A stretch of 64,000 nt of DNA from the NCBI RefSeq assembly GCF_025961225.1, contig NZ_JAOQNG010000003.1, forward strand, positions 124,001 through 188,000, written 5' to 3'. This DNA is from Azospirillum canadense (GTDB lineage: Bacteria; Pseudomonadota; Alphaproteobacteria; Azospirillales; Azospirillaceae). A program made the translations under genes and the position numbers. Shown here piece by piece: positions 1-7,204 of the stretch (the first letter of the stretch is position 1; each line of letters begins with the position of its first letter). The notes beneath the pieces were generated by a model. That model worked only from the letters and a program-made list of their open reading frames with translations. It did not search any database and had not been told where the DNA came from.

Positions 1-192
1 CTAGCCCAGCAAGGCAGCGGCCACGCGTTTTGCGAGATGCCGATTTGGCTACGAACGGCATGCTGACGGCAGATGCGATTGCGGGCACTCCGCTGGCAAT
101 CCCGCCCGCCATTTTGCGCATGCGCCCGAGGCGCGGGGACAACTGCGCGCAAGCGCCTCCTGAAGCACGAGCACCTCCCCGCGCGCTCCCAG

Positions 193-1167
193 TCAGCTTT
201 GCGTGGTCCTCGCTTTCAATGACTTCGGCGGGCGACCGCGCCGGCGCGGCGCCTCCGGCTTGGGCAGGGGCCGGTCTTCCAGAAGCCCTTGCGCGACGGC
301 TTGGCCCAGCAAGTTCTGCACCGACGACACCGACCAGCGCGCCTCGCCGCGCGGCGTCCGGCAGTGAATGCCCTCCAGATGTCGGGCGATGTTGGCGAGC
401 GTCGGGTTCTCCAACGTGTTCACCGCCATGGCGACCAGGGTGACCAAATCGTCGCTGTCCCGACGACGCGGCGTGCGTTCCAGCACCGCTTCGTCCACGA
501 AGCCGTCCCGGGCGAGGCGCCGGACAGCGCGCGCCAAGGCCGGACCGGTCCAGGGGCCACCGTCAGGCCGCCGCGAGCCGCTCTTGGCCAGACTGCGGGC
601 CACGGTCTCCCACGGATAGGCGGGCCGCATCGCCCGGACGTGGGGCAGAATGGCGTCGGCCACGCGCAGCACATCGGCGTCGCGCCGCGCCTCACGCGCG
701 TCGGTGACAGCACGCACCGCCGAGGCGGAGCGGAAGCGCAGTCCCGGATTGCCACCGATGCGGCCGCGCTCCCGGGCCGCCGTCAAGCCGGCTTTGGTGC
801 GCTCACGGATGAGCGCGCGCTCGAACTCGGCCACGGCGCCGAGGATCTGCAGGGTGAAGCGGCCCTGCGGGCTGGTGGTGTCGATGGGATCGCCGAGCGA
901 GCGGAAGCCGGCTCCCTTAGAGTCGAGGGCCTCGATGATTTCCAGCAGGTGGGCGAGCGAGCGCGCCAGCCGGTCGATGCGCACGACCACCAGCACGTCG
1001 CCCTTGCGGCAGCGCTCGATGGCGCGCTTCAATTCCGGGCGCGCCCGATCGCCGCCGGAACCATGTTCGCGGTGGATCGTTGAGCAGCCAGCCGCCTCAA
1101 GAGCGTCGAGCTGCGGATCCGTGGTCTGCTCGTCGGTGGACACGCGCGCGTACCCGATAAACGCCAT
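193..1167 (-). CDS. Serine recombinase (resolvase/invertase) with long C-terminal domain
   Basis: This 324-residue protein is a site-specific DNA recombinase. The first ~140 residues are a resolvase domain: GYARVSTDEQ carries the nucleophilic serine, DVLVVVRIDRLARS is the conserved Arg-Asp-Arg-Leu-Arg block, and EFERALIRERTKAGL leads into the long E helix. The remaining ~180 residues are longer than the HTH tail of a classical ~185-residue Tn3 resolvase and resemble the tail of the neighbouring recombinase at 1377-2276. I chose the ATG at 1167 because a GGAGGAG ribosome site lies just upstream and the resolvase domain begins there; an upstream ATG at 1215 would add an unconserved stretch. A repeat array (1231-1340) lies immediately upstream and is a plausible recombination or operator site. 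Family assignment is firm; whether it resolves or inverts DNA is not visible. Confidence 0.9.
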   Translation of the reverse strand: MAFIGYARVSTDEQTTDPQLDALEAAGCSTIHREHGSGGDRARPELKRAIERCRKGDVLVVVRIDRLARSLAHLLEIIEALDSKGAGFRSLGDPIDTTSPQGRFTLQILGAVAEFERALIRERTKAGLTAARERGRIGGNPGLRFRSASAVRAVTDAREARRDADVLRVADAILPHVRAMRPAYPWETVARSLAKSGSRRPDGGPWTGPALARAVRRLARDGFVDEAVLERTPRRRDSDDLVTLVAMAVNTLENPTLANIARHLEGIHCRTPRGEARWSVSSVQNLLGQAVAQGLLEDRPLPKPEAPRRRGRPPKSLKARTTQS

Positions 1168-1230
1168 TGGCTCCTCCTGGCACGGCGACCTTTCACCTGG
1201 TTCAGTCGCCAGCATTCTCCGGATCCGGCT

Positions 1231-1340
1231 GTCGCTCCGGCTTTATGACTGGACTCGGGAATGAGGATTTCTGCGGCGGGGTTCCGGCTTGATGGGTGGA
1301 CTCTCCGGCTTCAAGACCGAACGCTCCGGCTTCATGAGCG
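1231..1340 (+). repeat. Repeat array A: four direct copies of a TCCGGCTT-type motif
   Basis: Four copies of a motif close to TCCGGCTTNATGANNGRAC start at about 1236, 1283, 1304 and 1325, spaced 47, 21 and 21 bp. A related array lies in inverted orientation at 3121-3217. The array sits between the end of one serine recombinase (1377) and the start of another (1167). Spaced subsites next to a recombinase gene are what a res-type site looks like, so a recombinase binding or crossover site is the favoured reading. This is inferred; the motif is arranged as direct repeats rather than the inverted 12-mers of classical res. Confidence 0.6.
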
Positions 1341-1376
1341 AACAAAACGGCAGCATGTTTTCACGTTGCTGGTGGG

Positions 1377-2276
1377 TCAGCGGTTGGCCTTCGGCATCAC
1401 GAGACCGAACCGCTCGGCGCGGTCGAGCAGCGCTTTGACCGAAGACGCCGACCAGGTCGTGCCACGGCGTGGCGTGCGGATGCGCATCTCCTCCAGCCGC
1501 GCGGCAATGGCGCGCAGGCTGATGGTCGGGTCGGCCCCTCTGATACCGGCAATGACCAGCAGGAGGTCGTCCTTGGGCGGCTTGCGCGGCGCCGGCGCGA
1601 TCAGGTCCGGCTCGGCCAGCCCTTCCGCGACGAGCCGGTGGACCGCCCGCGACAGCCGGTCCGCCGTCCAGGGCCGGTCGGGCGACCCAAGCCGACCGAG
1701 CGCTTTGGCCACCTTCCCCCAGGAGTTCCCCGGGCGCAGGGCACGCACCTTGGGCAGCCACGCCTCCATGGTCGCCAAGAGGTCGGCGACATACTGGCGG
1801 TCGCGGATGGCGGCGAGCTGGGCGATGGCGTCGGGATCGCGGCGCTTGAGGGCGGGATTGCCGCCCACCCGCCCGCGCGCCTTGGCGGCGTTCAAGCCGG
1901 CCTTGGTCCGCTCGCGGATCAGGGCACGCTCCAGCTCCGCCGCCGCCCCCAGCACCTGCAGGGCGAACTTGCCCTGCGGCGTGGAGGTGTCGATCGGGTC
2001 GCGCAGCGACTTGAAGTGGGCGCCGACCGCCTCCAGCCCTTCGATCACATCGAGCAGGTGGGAGAGCGAACGGGCCAAGCGGTCGATGCGCGCCACCACC
2101 AGGATGTCGCCCCGTCTCACCTGGGCGATGGCCTTGGCCAGTTCCGGCCGCGCCCGGCTGCCGCCCGATGCCGTCTCCTCGAAGATCACCGCGCAGCCGG
2201 CGGCCTTCAGCTCGTCGAGCTGACTGAAGGTGGCCTGATCCTCAGTGGACACGCGGGCGTAGCCGATCAGGGCCAT
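1377..2276 (-). CDS. Serine recombinase (resolvase/invertase), paralogue of the one at 193-1167
   Basis: This 299-residue recombinase has the same layout as its neighbour: GYARVSTEDQ with the catalytic serine near the N terminus, ILVVARIDRLARSLSHLL in the core, ELERALIRERTKAGL before the E helix, and a ~160-residue C-terminal extension ending in a TPRRGTTWSASSV block that matches the TPRGEARWSVSSV block of the other protein. The start at 2276 is set by the domain boundary; a longer reading frame to 2423 would overlap the antitoxin gene and adds unconserved sequence. It lies 46 bp downstream of the antitoxin, so toxin, antitoxin and recombinase probably form one minus-strand transcription unit. 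Toxin-antitoxin pairs next to resolvases are known passengers of Tn3-family transposons. Confidence 0.9.
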   Translation of the reverse strand: MALIGYARVSTEDQATFSQLDELKAAGCAVIFEETASGGSRARPELAKAIAQVRRGDILVVARIDRLARSLSHLLDVIEGLEAVGAHFKSLRDPIDTSTPQGKFALQVLGAAAELERALIRERTKAGLNAAKARGRVGGNPALKRRDPDAIAQLAAIRDRQYVADLLATMEAWLPKVRALRPGNSWGKVAKALGRLGSPDRPWTADRLSRAVHRLVAEGLAEPDLIAPAPRKPPKDDLLLVIAGIRGADPTISLRAIAARLEEMRIRTPRRGTTWSASSVKALLDRAERFGLVMPKANR

Positions 2277-2322
2277 CGCCGGCCTCGTCGGTCCGGCGAG
2301 CCCGTGTGCTGCTTGGTCGTCA

Positions 2323-2649
2323 TCAGAGGACCAACCAGTCGACCGAGGTGTCCAGGGCCTCGGCAAGCGCCTTGTACGCCTCCACCGACCCGGGCTTTTT
2401 GCCCGCCTCGATCTCCGACACATAGCCCGCGCTCACCCCGGCCTTCCCGGCGAGCGCCCGTAGGGACAGCCCGCGAAACTCGCGCCACACGCGGACCGCG
2501 TTCTCCCCCTCCACAATGCGCTTGGCCCACTCCAGCGGCATCGGCTGTCCGCCGCGCGCCTGCATGGCGGTGAGGATGTCCTCCAGGTCTTCGAGCCGCG
2601 CGGTGAGGGCATCATACTCAGCCCGGGGAATGGTGACGGTCTCAGTCAT
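2323..2649 (-). CDS. XRE-family antitoxin
   Basis: This 108-residue protein has an N-terminal segment rich in acidic residues (TARLEDLEDILTAM), which probably contacts the toxin, followed by a Cro/C1-type helix-turn-helix at about residues 55-100 (LSLRALAGKAGVSAGYVSEIE is the helix-turn-helix core). Such proteins neutralise a RelE-type toxin and repress the shared promoter. It overlaps the upstream toxin gene by 8 bp, so the two are translationally linked. The toxin-first order is the reverse of classical relBE and resembles higBA-type operons. Palindromes upstream of the toxin gene are probably its operator. Confidence 0.88.
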   Translation of the reverse strand: MTETVTIPRAEYDALTARLEDLEDILTAMQARGGQPMPLEWAKRIVEGENAVRVWREFRGLSLRALAGKAGVSAGYVSEIEAGKKPGSVEAYKALAEALDTSVDWLVL

Positions 2650-2908
2650 AGGCTTCTCTCCGATGGCGAACGCGATGCACCAGCATGATCGTCACAGTGC
2701 CCGCGGCATCGACGGTGAACAGCACACGGTGGTCGCCAACGCGCAGCCGGAACAGATCGGAGCCCTGCAGGGCTTTGACGTTGTTGGCTTGCGAGGCCGG
2801 GTCGGCGGCGTATTGCTCGACCTTCTTGAGAATGCGGGCGCGATCCGGCGGCGTCAGCGCCTTGAGGTCTTTCGCCGCTTTCGCCAGGATCTGAACCTGC
2901 ATCATCAT
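2642..2908 (-). CDS. RelE/ParE-family toxin
   Basis: This 88-residue protein matches the RelE fold: an N-terminal strand QVQILAKAAKDLKAL, the helix pair PPDRARILKKVEQYA, and the C-terminal sheet LFRLRVGDHRVLFTVD followed by VHRVRHRREAYD, which carries the Arg/His/Tyr residues typical of RelE mRNA interferases. Family members usually cleave ribosome-bound mRNA; activity is inferred here. Three ATGs in a row (2908, 2905, 2902) make the exact start uncertain; GCGGAG directly upstream best fits the third. It is the first gene of a probable toxin-antitoxin-recombinase operon. Confidence 0.88.
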   Translation of the reverse strand: MMMQVQILAKAAKDLKALTPPDRARILKKVEQYAADPASQANNVKALQGSDLFRLRVGDHRVLFTVDAAGTVTIMLVHRVRHRREAYD

Positions 2909-2914
2909 CTCCGC

Positions 2915-2969
2915 GAGAACGGTCGCAACGTTCTCTCAAAGAGAACGCTGCGTCAAGCGCCTTGTTCTC
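2915..2969 (-). promoter_or_regulatory. Operator palindromes of the toxin-antitoxin operon
   Basis: Four GAGAAC/GTTCTC half-sites lie just upstream of the toxin gene (2915-2920, 2930-2935, 2941-2946, 2964-2969). The first three form two overlapping inverted repeats with 7-bp arms: GAGAACG/CGTTCTC at 2915-2935 and CGTTCTC/GAGAACG at 2929-2947. On the minus strand TTGACG at 2956-2951 could be a -35 box. Position and symmetry fit autoregulation by the XRE antitoxin. Confidence 0.6.
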
Positions 2970-3120
2970 TGTTGGCGTACACTCGCCGCCATTGTACAAT
3001 TTTATTGGTTACCGGGAAACGATCGTTTGGCCACCTGTACAGGTCATCTGAACAGCCGGACGCGCACGGCGGCGTCGCTCGCAAGGTGGGGCGAGAGGGT
3101 GGTCATGGGATGGGTGGGAG

Positions 3121-3217
3121 TCCGGTCATGAAGCCGGAAAAACGTTCGGTCTTAAAGCCGGAAGACGGGCCAAAACGGCCGAAAACCGCGAGAGTCCGCT
3201 CATAAAGCCGGAGCGAC
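3121..3217 (-). repeat. Repeat array B: inverted partner of array A
   Basis: Read on the minus strand, this segment carries three copies of the TCCGGCTT-type motif, starting at about 3212, 3162 and 3138. It shares blocks such as GTCGCTCCGGCTTTATGA and AAGACCGAACG with array A at 1231-1340, so the two form an inverted pair about 1.8 kb apart enclosing one recombinase and the toxin-antitoxin pair. Between this array and the methyltransferase gene (3218-3471), and between the operator and the array (2970-3120), I see no supported gene. Confidence 0.6.
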
Positions 3218-3471
3218 ACCCGCCATGAGGCAAGGACGACGCGCGTGGACGTGCCGTTTTCGGTACGGGGAAAGCCACAAAACGCCCACGGGGTGAGAGC
3301 GCAGGCCGCTGCAAATCGGCTTCTAAACGGATCCACCCGACAACGCCACAGCCAGCCGACAGGCCAAACCATGCGCGAAGGGAATTTCGCGCCTGTGAAG
3401 GACCTCTATCACGAACCTCCAGTCTCAGAATACAACTCCATTTAGCTATCATCTCCAATGATTTCAGCGGC

Positions 3472-4383
3472 TTACACCGAAGCCGCGCTGCCGTTTTCAG
3501 GGATTTCCGGTTCCAGCAAACAGAGCGCCAACGCTGCGGGGCGGGCGTCGGCGAGTTCGGCCCGCCAACCCGGTTTCGAAACCACGATGGAACGGTCGGC
3601 CCCCCTGGGAGCCGCGGAACGGCCATCCCGGGTTGAGCGCCAAACCACGATGGTCTCTCCGTCGTCGGACTGGAATGGCGCCTCGGCCAGGTCGCAGAGG
3701 ACGTGTTCGGCGAACCAGCGGCGAAAGGCCCGGTGACGATCGATGACCGTCCCGTAGACGGGGTTCTCGTAAATAAGAAAGACGTCGCGCGCCTCCCGCG
3801 CAGTGGCCTCGCCTAGCCGGTCAACGACCCGGGCCAGGACGTCGGGGCCGAAGGAATGGTAAATGAAGACAACCAGATCCCCGTCCGGCAGCGGCACGTC
3901 CAGCGCATCGCCCTCCCCGATGATAACCGGGGGGCGGTGGGGAAAGCGCTTTGCGACGATGGCCGCGTTGCGCCGGGCAATCCGCACGAGGTGCGGGGAA
4001 ATGTCGACCCCGACGACGGCCCGGAACGGGTGTTCGCTGGCGATGATCGTCGACCGTCCCTTGCCGCATCCGAGGTCCAGGAAGCTGCGGCGTTCAAGGT
4101 TCGGGATGGAGCGCAGGGCGGCCCGCAGGCAGCTCGGCTGGCACCCGGCGTAGGCGGTGATGCCGGCGTCGCCCGGTCGGCCGGCCCTGAGGAGCCAAGC
4201 CGGGATGTAGCCGCTCGTCCGCGTGCCGTGGTCGGCGTCGAAGGGATGGACGCGCAGCCAGGGATCGCCGCGGCGGCTCGTGTTCTGCAACCTGACCAGG
4301 GCCGGCCAGAGGACGGCGTTCCGGGCCGCCCACGTCGCGGCGGCACGCACGACCGAGCGGAGGGGCAGCCTGGACGGCATCAT
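3472..4383 (-). CDS. Class I SAM-dependent methyltransferase
   Basis: This ~303-residue protein contains a Rossmann-fold methyltransferase domain. Motif I is FLDLGCGKGRSTIIA, followed by VVGVDISPHLVRIA (the acidic residue that binds the SAM ribose), GEGDALDVPLP and DLVVFIYHSFGP. The substrate cannot be told from sequence. The N terminus (RLPLRSVVRAAATWAARNAV) is basic and hydrophobic and may associate with membrane. The start is uncertain: tandem ATGs at 4383 and 4380 have no strong ribosome site, and the frame stays open to 4458, close to the left end of the IS3-type element, so the natural 5' end may have been altered by that insertion. No operon partners are evident. Confidence 0.75.
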   Translation of the reverse strand: MMPSRLPLRSVVRAAATWAARNAVLWPALVRLQNTSRRGDPWLRVHPFDADHGTRTSGYIPAWLLRAGRPGDAGITAYAGCQPSCLRAALRSIPNLERRSFLDLGCGKGRSTIIASEHPFRAVVGVDISPHLVRIARRNAAIVAKRFPHRPPVIIGEGDALDVPLPDGDLVVFIYHSFGPDVLARVVDRLGEATAREARDVFLIYENPVYGTVIDRHRAFRRWFAEHVLCDLAEAPFQSDDGETIVVWRSTRDGRSAAPRGADRSIVVSKPGWRAELADARPAALALCLLEPEIPENGSAASV

Positions 4384-4512
4384 GGCGGTGGCCCACCGTG
4401 ACCGAGGGGACGTCCCGCTATAGCAGCGCGCGTTCGCTCGCGGAACGGAATATGGCACTTCCCCGATTCAGTGGACACCTCTGTTAAGCTCCCGTTGGGA
4501 GCGGAGAGGTGA

Positions 4513-4830
4513 ATGATGACCAAGGGACGGCGCTTCTTCACGGACGAGTTCAAACAGGAAGCGGTCGCGCTGCTGGAAAGCAGTGGGCGGCCGTTGGAGC
4601 ACATCGCCAAGGAGCTGGATATCCAACCGTCGGTGCTGCGCAACTGGCGCCGGCGCGTGGCCCGGCCAGGGGGGCCACCGCAGCTCCCCATCCAGCCGGC
4701 GGCGGGCCCCCTGGCCAGCGGCGATCAGGCCGCGGAGATTGCCCGCCTGAAGCGCGAACTGGAACGCGTCCGCATGGAACGAGACATATTAAAAAAAACT
4801 GTCTCAATTTTCTCGGAGCCACGGAAATGA
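4513..4830 (+). CDS. IS3-family transposase OrfA
   Basis: This 105-residue protein is the DNA-binding OrfA of an IS3-type element. It has an N-terminal HTH (RRFFTDEFKQEAVALLESSG to IQPSVLRNWRRRV) and a C-terminal leucine-rich coiled coil (AEIARLKRELERVRMERDIL). In active elements OrfA is made alone or fused to OrfB by -1 ribosomal frameshifting; the A8 run at 4791-4798 is the likely slip site. OrfA itself looks intact but its partner frame is broken. Confidence 0.9.
   Translation: MMTKGRRFFTDEFKQEAVALLESSGRPLEHIAKELDIQPSVLRNWRRRVARPGGPPQLPIQPAAGPLASGDQAAEIARLKRELERVRMERDILKKTVSIFSEPRK
4791..4798 (+). promoter_or_regulatory. Probable -1 programmed frameshift site
   Basis: A run of eight adenines near the end of orfA lies where the orfB frame (-1 relative to orfA) becomes open. 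IS3-family elements typically use such a run to produce the OrfAB fusion transposase. Confidence 0.7.
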
Positions 4831-5443
4831 GGTTCCGGATCATCGAGGACTGCCGCGCCGATTACCCGGTTCGCGTGCTTTGCGCGGCTCTGGAGGTCTC
4901 GCCGTCGGGTTACTATGCCTGGCGCTCGCGACCGGAGAGCCCGCGCCAGGCGGCGAACCGGCAGCGGCTGGCCGACATTCGGCAGCTCCACGAGCAGCAC
5001 CGTAAGCGCTACGGGGTCCCGCGCCTTCATGCCGCTCTGCGGGCCCAGGGCCGGACGGTCAGTCGTGGGCGGGTCGAACGCCTCATGCATCATCACGGCA
5101 TTCGCGCCCAGCGGCCCCGCACCTTCCGCGTCTGTACCACCGACAGCAACCATGCCCTGCCGATCGCGCCCAACTTGCTCGATCGCCACTTCACGGCCAC
5201 GCGGCCGAACGAGGTCTGGCTCACCGATATCACGGACGTGCCCACGGATGAGGGCTGGTTGTACCTGGCCGTCATCCTCGACCTGTTCAGCCGCAAAGTG
5301 GTAGCTGCGCTGGCCCTGGCGGGCTCGGCTGGGCGATGCGCGACCACATGCGCACCGAGCTGCCGCTGGCCGCCCTGACCATGGCCATCCCACACCGGCG
5401 GCCCCCGCCCGGCCTCCTGCATCACTCCGATCGCGGCAGTCAA

Positions 5444-5473
5444 GGCGGATTCAAGCGGTCGTCGCAACAGCCT
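5444..5473 (+). repeat. Left terminal inverted repeat of the IS30-type element
   Basis: This 30-bp end begins GGCGGATTCAAGCGG and is the exact reverse complement of 6886-6915. It contains the transposase stop codon. Confidence 0.95.
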
Positions 5474-6869
5474 CTTGGTGCTCTCCCTTATCGATGGATT
5501 GGAACAGTTCGTCCAGCGCCTCGGCCGGAGTTTTCCAGCCGAGGGTTTTGCGCGGTCTTGTGTTCAGGGCGAGGGCAACGGCCGCCAGGGTATCGGCGTC
5601 ATGCACGGTGAGGTCGGTCCCCTTGGGGAAGTACTGGCGTAACAGGCCGTTGGTATTCTCGTTCGTGCCGCGCTGCCACGGACTGCGCGGATCGCAGAAG
5701 TAGACGCAAAGCCCGGTGTCGATCCGGATATGGGCGTGTTGGGCCATCTCCGCCCCCTGATCCCAGGTCAGCGACCGGCGGAGCTGGGCGGGCAAGGTTG
5801 CGATGGTGCGCGCAATGGCGTCGCGGACGGCCTCGGCACCATGGCCGGCCAGCGCCGGCCCGTTCTTGACACGCGGTCCGCTGGCGTGCCCCGGCATCGG
5901 GGGCAGATGAAGCAGCATCGTGAACCGCGTCGTCCGCTCCACAAGGGTGCCGATCGCCGACCCGCCCAAGCCGATGATGAGATCCCCCTCCCAGTGCCCC
6001 GGCACCGCCCGGTCCGCCACCTCCGCCGGGCGTTGGCTGATCATGACTTCCGGGGTGATGAAGGACTTGCCCCGCTTGCGGGTCCGCGCCATCGGAACGC
6101 GCAGCGTCCGCCCGGTCCGCAGGCAGGCGGTCAACTCGCGGCGCAACGCTCCGCGGCCCTGAATGAACAGCGCCTGATAGATGGCCTCATGGCTGATGCG
6201 CATCGTCGGGTCCTCCGGGAAGTCGAGCCGCAGGCGCCGCGCGATCTGCTCGGGGCTCCACGCCTTGCCCCACCGCCGGTCCTGCCGAGGTCCGTGTCGG
6301 CGAGCCTTCCAGGCCACGGCCGGTCCGGGGATCGCCGCTCCGTTCGGAGCAACCACCGTGCCGGCCAGACGCTCCTGCACGTAGGCGCGCAGAACCGGAT
6401 TGACCACCAGCTTGGCCGGCTTGGGCCGGCGCGCCGAGCGGTCGGCGTGCCACTGCGCGGTCGTTGCCCGATACTCCAACCCGCCCGAGCGAGTGGCGGC
6501 ATTGCGCCGCAGCTCGCGGGAAATGGTCGAGGCCGCCCGCCCCAGCTGGCGAGCGATCTCCCGCACGCCGAGCCCCTGGGCCCGCCGCAGCGCGATCTCC
6601 TCCCGCTCCGCAAACTGCAAGTACCGTCCCGACGGCGGCTTCGCCGATGACGCAAACTTCGCTGGTGGCATACCCCCGGCCTCTCGGAACCAACGTCCCC
6701 CCACCGCGGGCGACACGCCTGCTATGGATGCCGCATCCTCGCTCGATTGTCCCGTTGCAATCGCCGACCAGAACTGCCGACGATCCTCACGCTGTGCTGA
6801 GGGAGGCCGGCCAGGTGACCGCAGAGGAGCTCGTCCAGATCGATCCGATTGCCGCTTCCATATCTTCAT
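5451..6869 (-). CDS. IS30-family transposase
   Basis: This 472-residue transposase has an N-terminal HTH_38 region (EREEIALRRAQGLGVREIAR with ASTISRELRRN) and a DDE catalytic core: GHWEGDLIIG (first Asp), SLTWDQGAEMAQH (second Asp) and SPWQRGTNENTNGLLRQYFP (glutamate). It is slightly longer than many IS30 transposases because of an N-terminal HTH-like region (QFWSAIATGQSSEDAASIAG). I chose the ATG at 6869 because AAGGAGG lies at the right spacing; the frame extends upstream to 6983 only by running across the terminal repeat into the IS3 element. It appears full length and probably functional. Confidence 0.95.
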   Translation of the reverse strand: MKIWKRQSDRSGRAPLRSPGRPPSAQREDRRQFWSAIATGQSSEDAASIAGVSPAVGGRWFREAGGMPPAKFASSAKPPSGRYLQFAEREEIALRRAQGLGVREIARQLGRAASTISRELRRNAATRSGGLEYRATTAQWHADRSARRPKPAKLVVNPVLRAYVQERLAGTVVAPNGAAIPGPAVAWKARRHGPRQDRRWGKAWSPEQIARRLRLDFPEDPTMRISHEAIYQALFIQGRGALRRELTACLRTGRTLRVPMARTRKRGKSFITPEVMISQRPAEVADRAVPGHWEGDLIIGLGGSAIGTLVERTTRFTMLLHLPPMPGHASGPRVKNGPALAGHGAEAVRDAIARTIATLPAQLRRSLTWDQGAEMAQHAHIRIDTGLCVYFCDPRSPWQRGTNENTNGLLRQYFPKGTDLTVHDADTLAAVALALNTRPRKTLGWKTPAEALDELFQSIDKGEHQEAVATTA

Positions 6870-6885
6870 CGCAGCCTCCTTCGGC

Positions 6886-6915
6886 AGGCTGTTGCGACGA
6901 CCGCTTGAATCCGCC
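6886..6915 (-). repeat. Right terminal inverted repeat of the IS30-type element
   Basis: A perfect inverted copy of 5444-5473. The duplicated CAA target follows at 6916-6918. Confidence 0.95.
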
Positions 6916-7032
6916 CAATTTGCCGCGGCGGAGTACCGCAAAGCCTTGAAGGCCCACGGCATCGTGCCGTCCATGAGCCGCAAGGGGAACTGCTGGGACT
7001 GTGATTATGTCACTGTCGTCCGGTGGGCCTGA

Positions 7033-7204
7033 CCCTTGTCTGGGATTGACCACGTGTCATGGCGTTGACGTGTCGGCCCTCCGGACGATGCCTGGCGATC
7101 GGGCGGGACGTGACCTCATAGGAGCCTGAGGCCAAGCGTCCCGTCACAGTCCTGTCCGCCCGCCGGATCGCCGGCCCCTCACACTGACCGGAGAGCCGAC
7201 GACC
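7033..7204 (+). ncRNA. Candidate IS110 left-end non-coding region (bridge RNA region)
   Basis: This roughly 170-bp stretch between the IS3 remnant and the IS110 transposase has no coding frame. IS110-group elements carry a long non-coding left end that encodes the structured bridge RNA which guides the recombinase to target and donor DNA. Position and length fit, but I could not fold the RNA or find its target-binding loops, so this rests on family knowledge only. Confidence 0.4.

Larger units (their letters stand above)
5444..6915 (-). mobile_element. IS30-family insertion sequence, intact
   Basis: The element is 1472 bp, with one transposase gene and perfect 30-bp terminal inverted repeats (5444-5473 and 6886-6915). 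The trinucleotide CAA is present on both sides (5441-5443 and 6916-6918), which fits the short target duplications of IS30-family elements. Removing the element plus one CAA restores the IS3 orfB frame, so both ends are known to the base. The transposase frame ends inside the left terminal repeat. Confidence 0.95.
4472..7032 (+). mobile_element. IS3-family element, degraded and split by an IS30-type element
   Basis: The two-frame orfA/orfB organisation, a poly-A slippage site and a DDE integrase-type orfB identify an IS3-family element. The left end is approximate. It is interrupted at 5444-6915 by an intact IS30-type element. Joining the flanks at the duplicated CAA restores the reading frame HHSDRGSQFAAAEYRKAL. 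The 3' end is missing: the conserved RKGNCWD block is followed at about 7000 by unrelated sequence leading into an IS110-type element. A 23-bp insertion near 5303-5325 also breaks orfB. The element is therefore dead. Confidence 0.88.
4827..7032 (+). pseudogene. IS3-family transposase OrfB, broken and interrupted
   Basis: The OrfB catalytic protein starts with MRFRIIEDCRADYPV and shows the HTH_21 region, RYGVPRLHAAL and the integrase core with WLTDITDVPTDEGWLYLAVI (first Asp). After RKVV a 23-bp insertion (about 5303-5325) shifts the frame; the conserved GWAMRDH and LLHHSDRGSQ (second Asp) continue in another frame. The IS30-type element interrupts at 5444, and the rest resumes at 6916 with QFAAAEYRKAL and SMSRKGNCWD before the sequence diverges. 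The glutamate-containing C terminus that should follow is lost. Confidence 0.88.
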
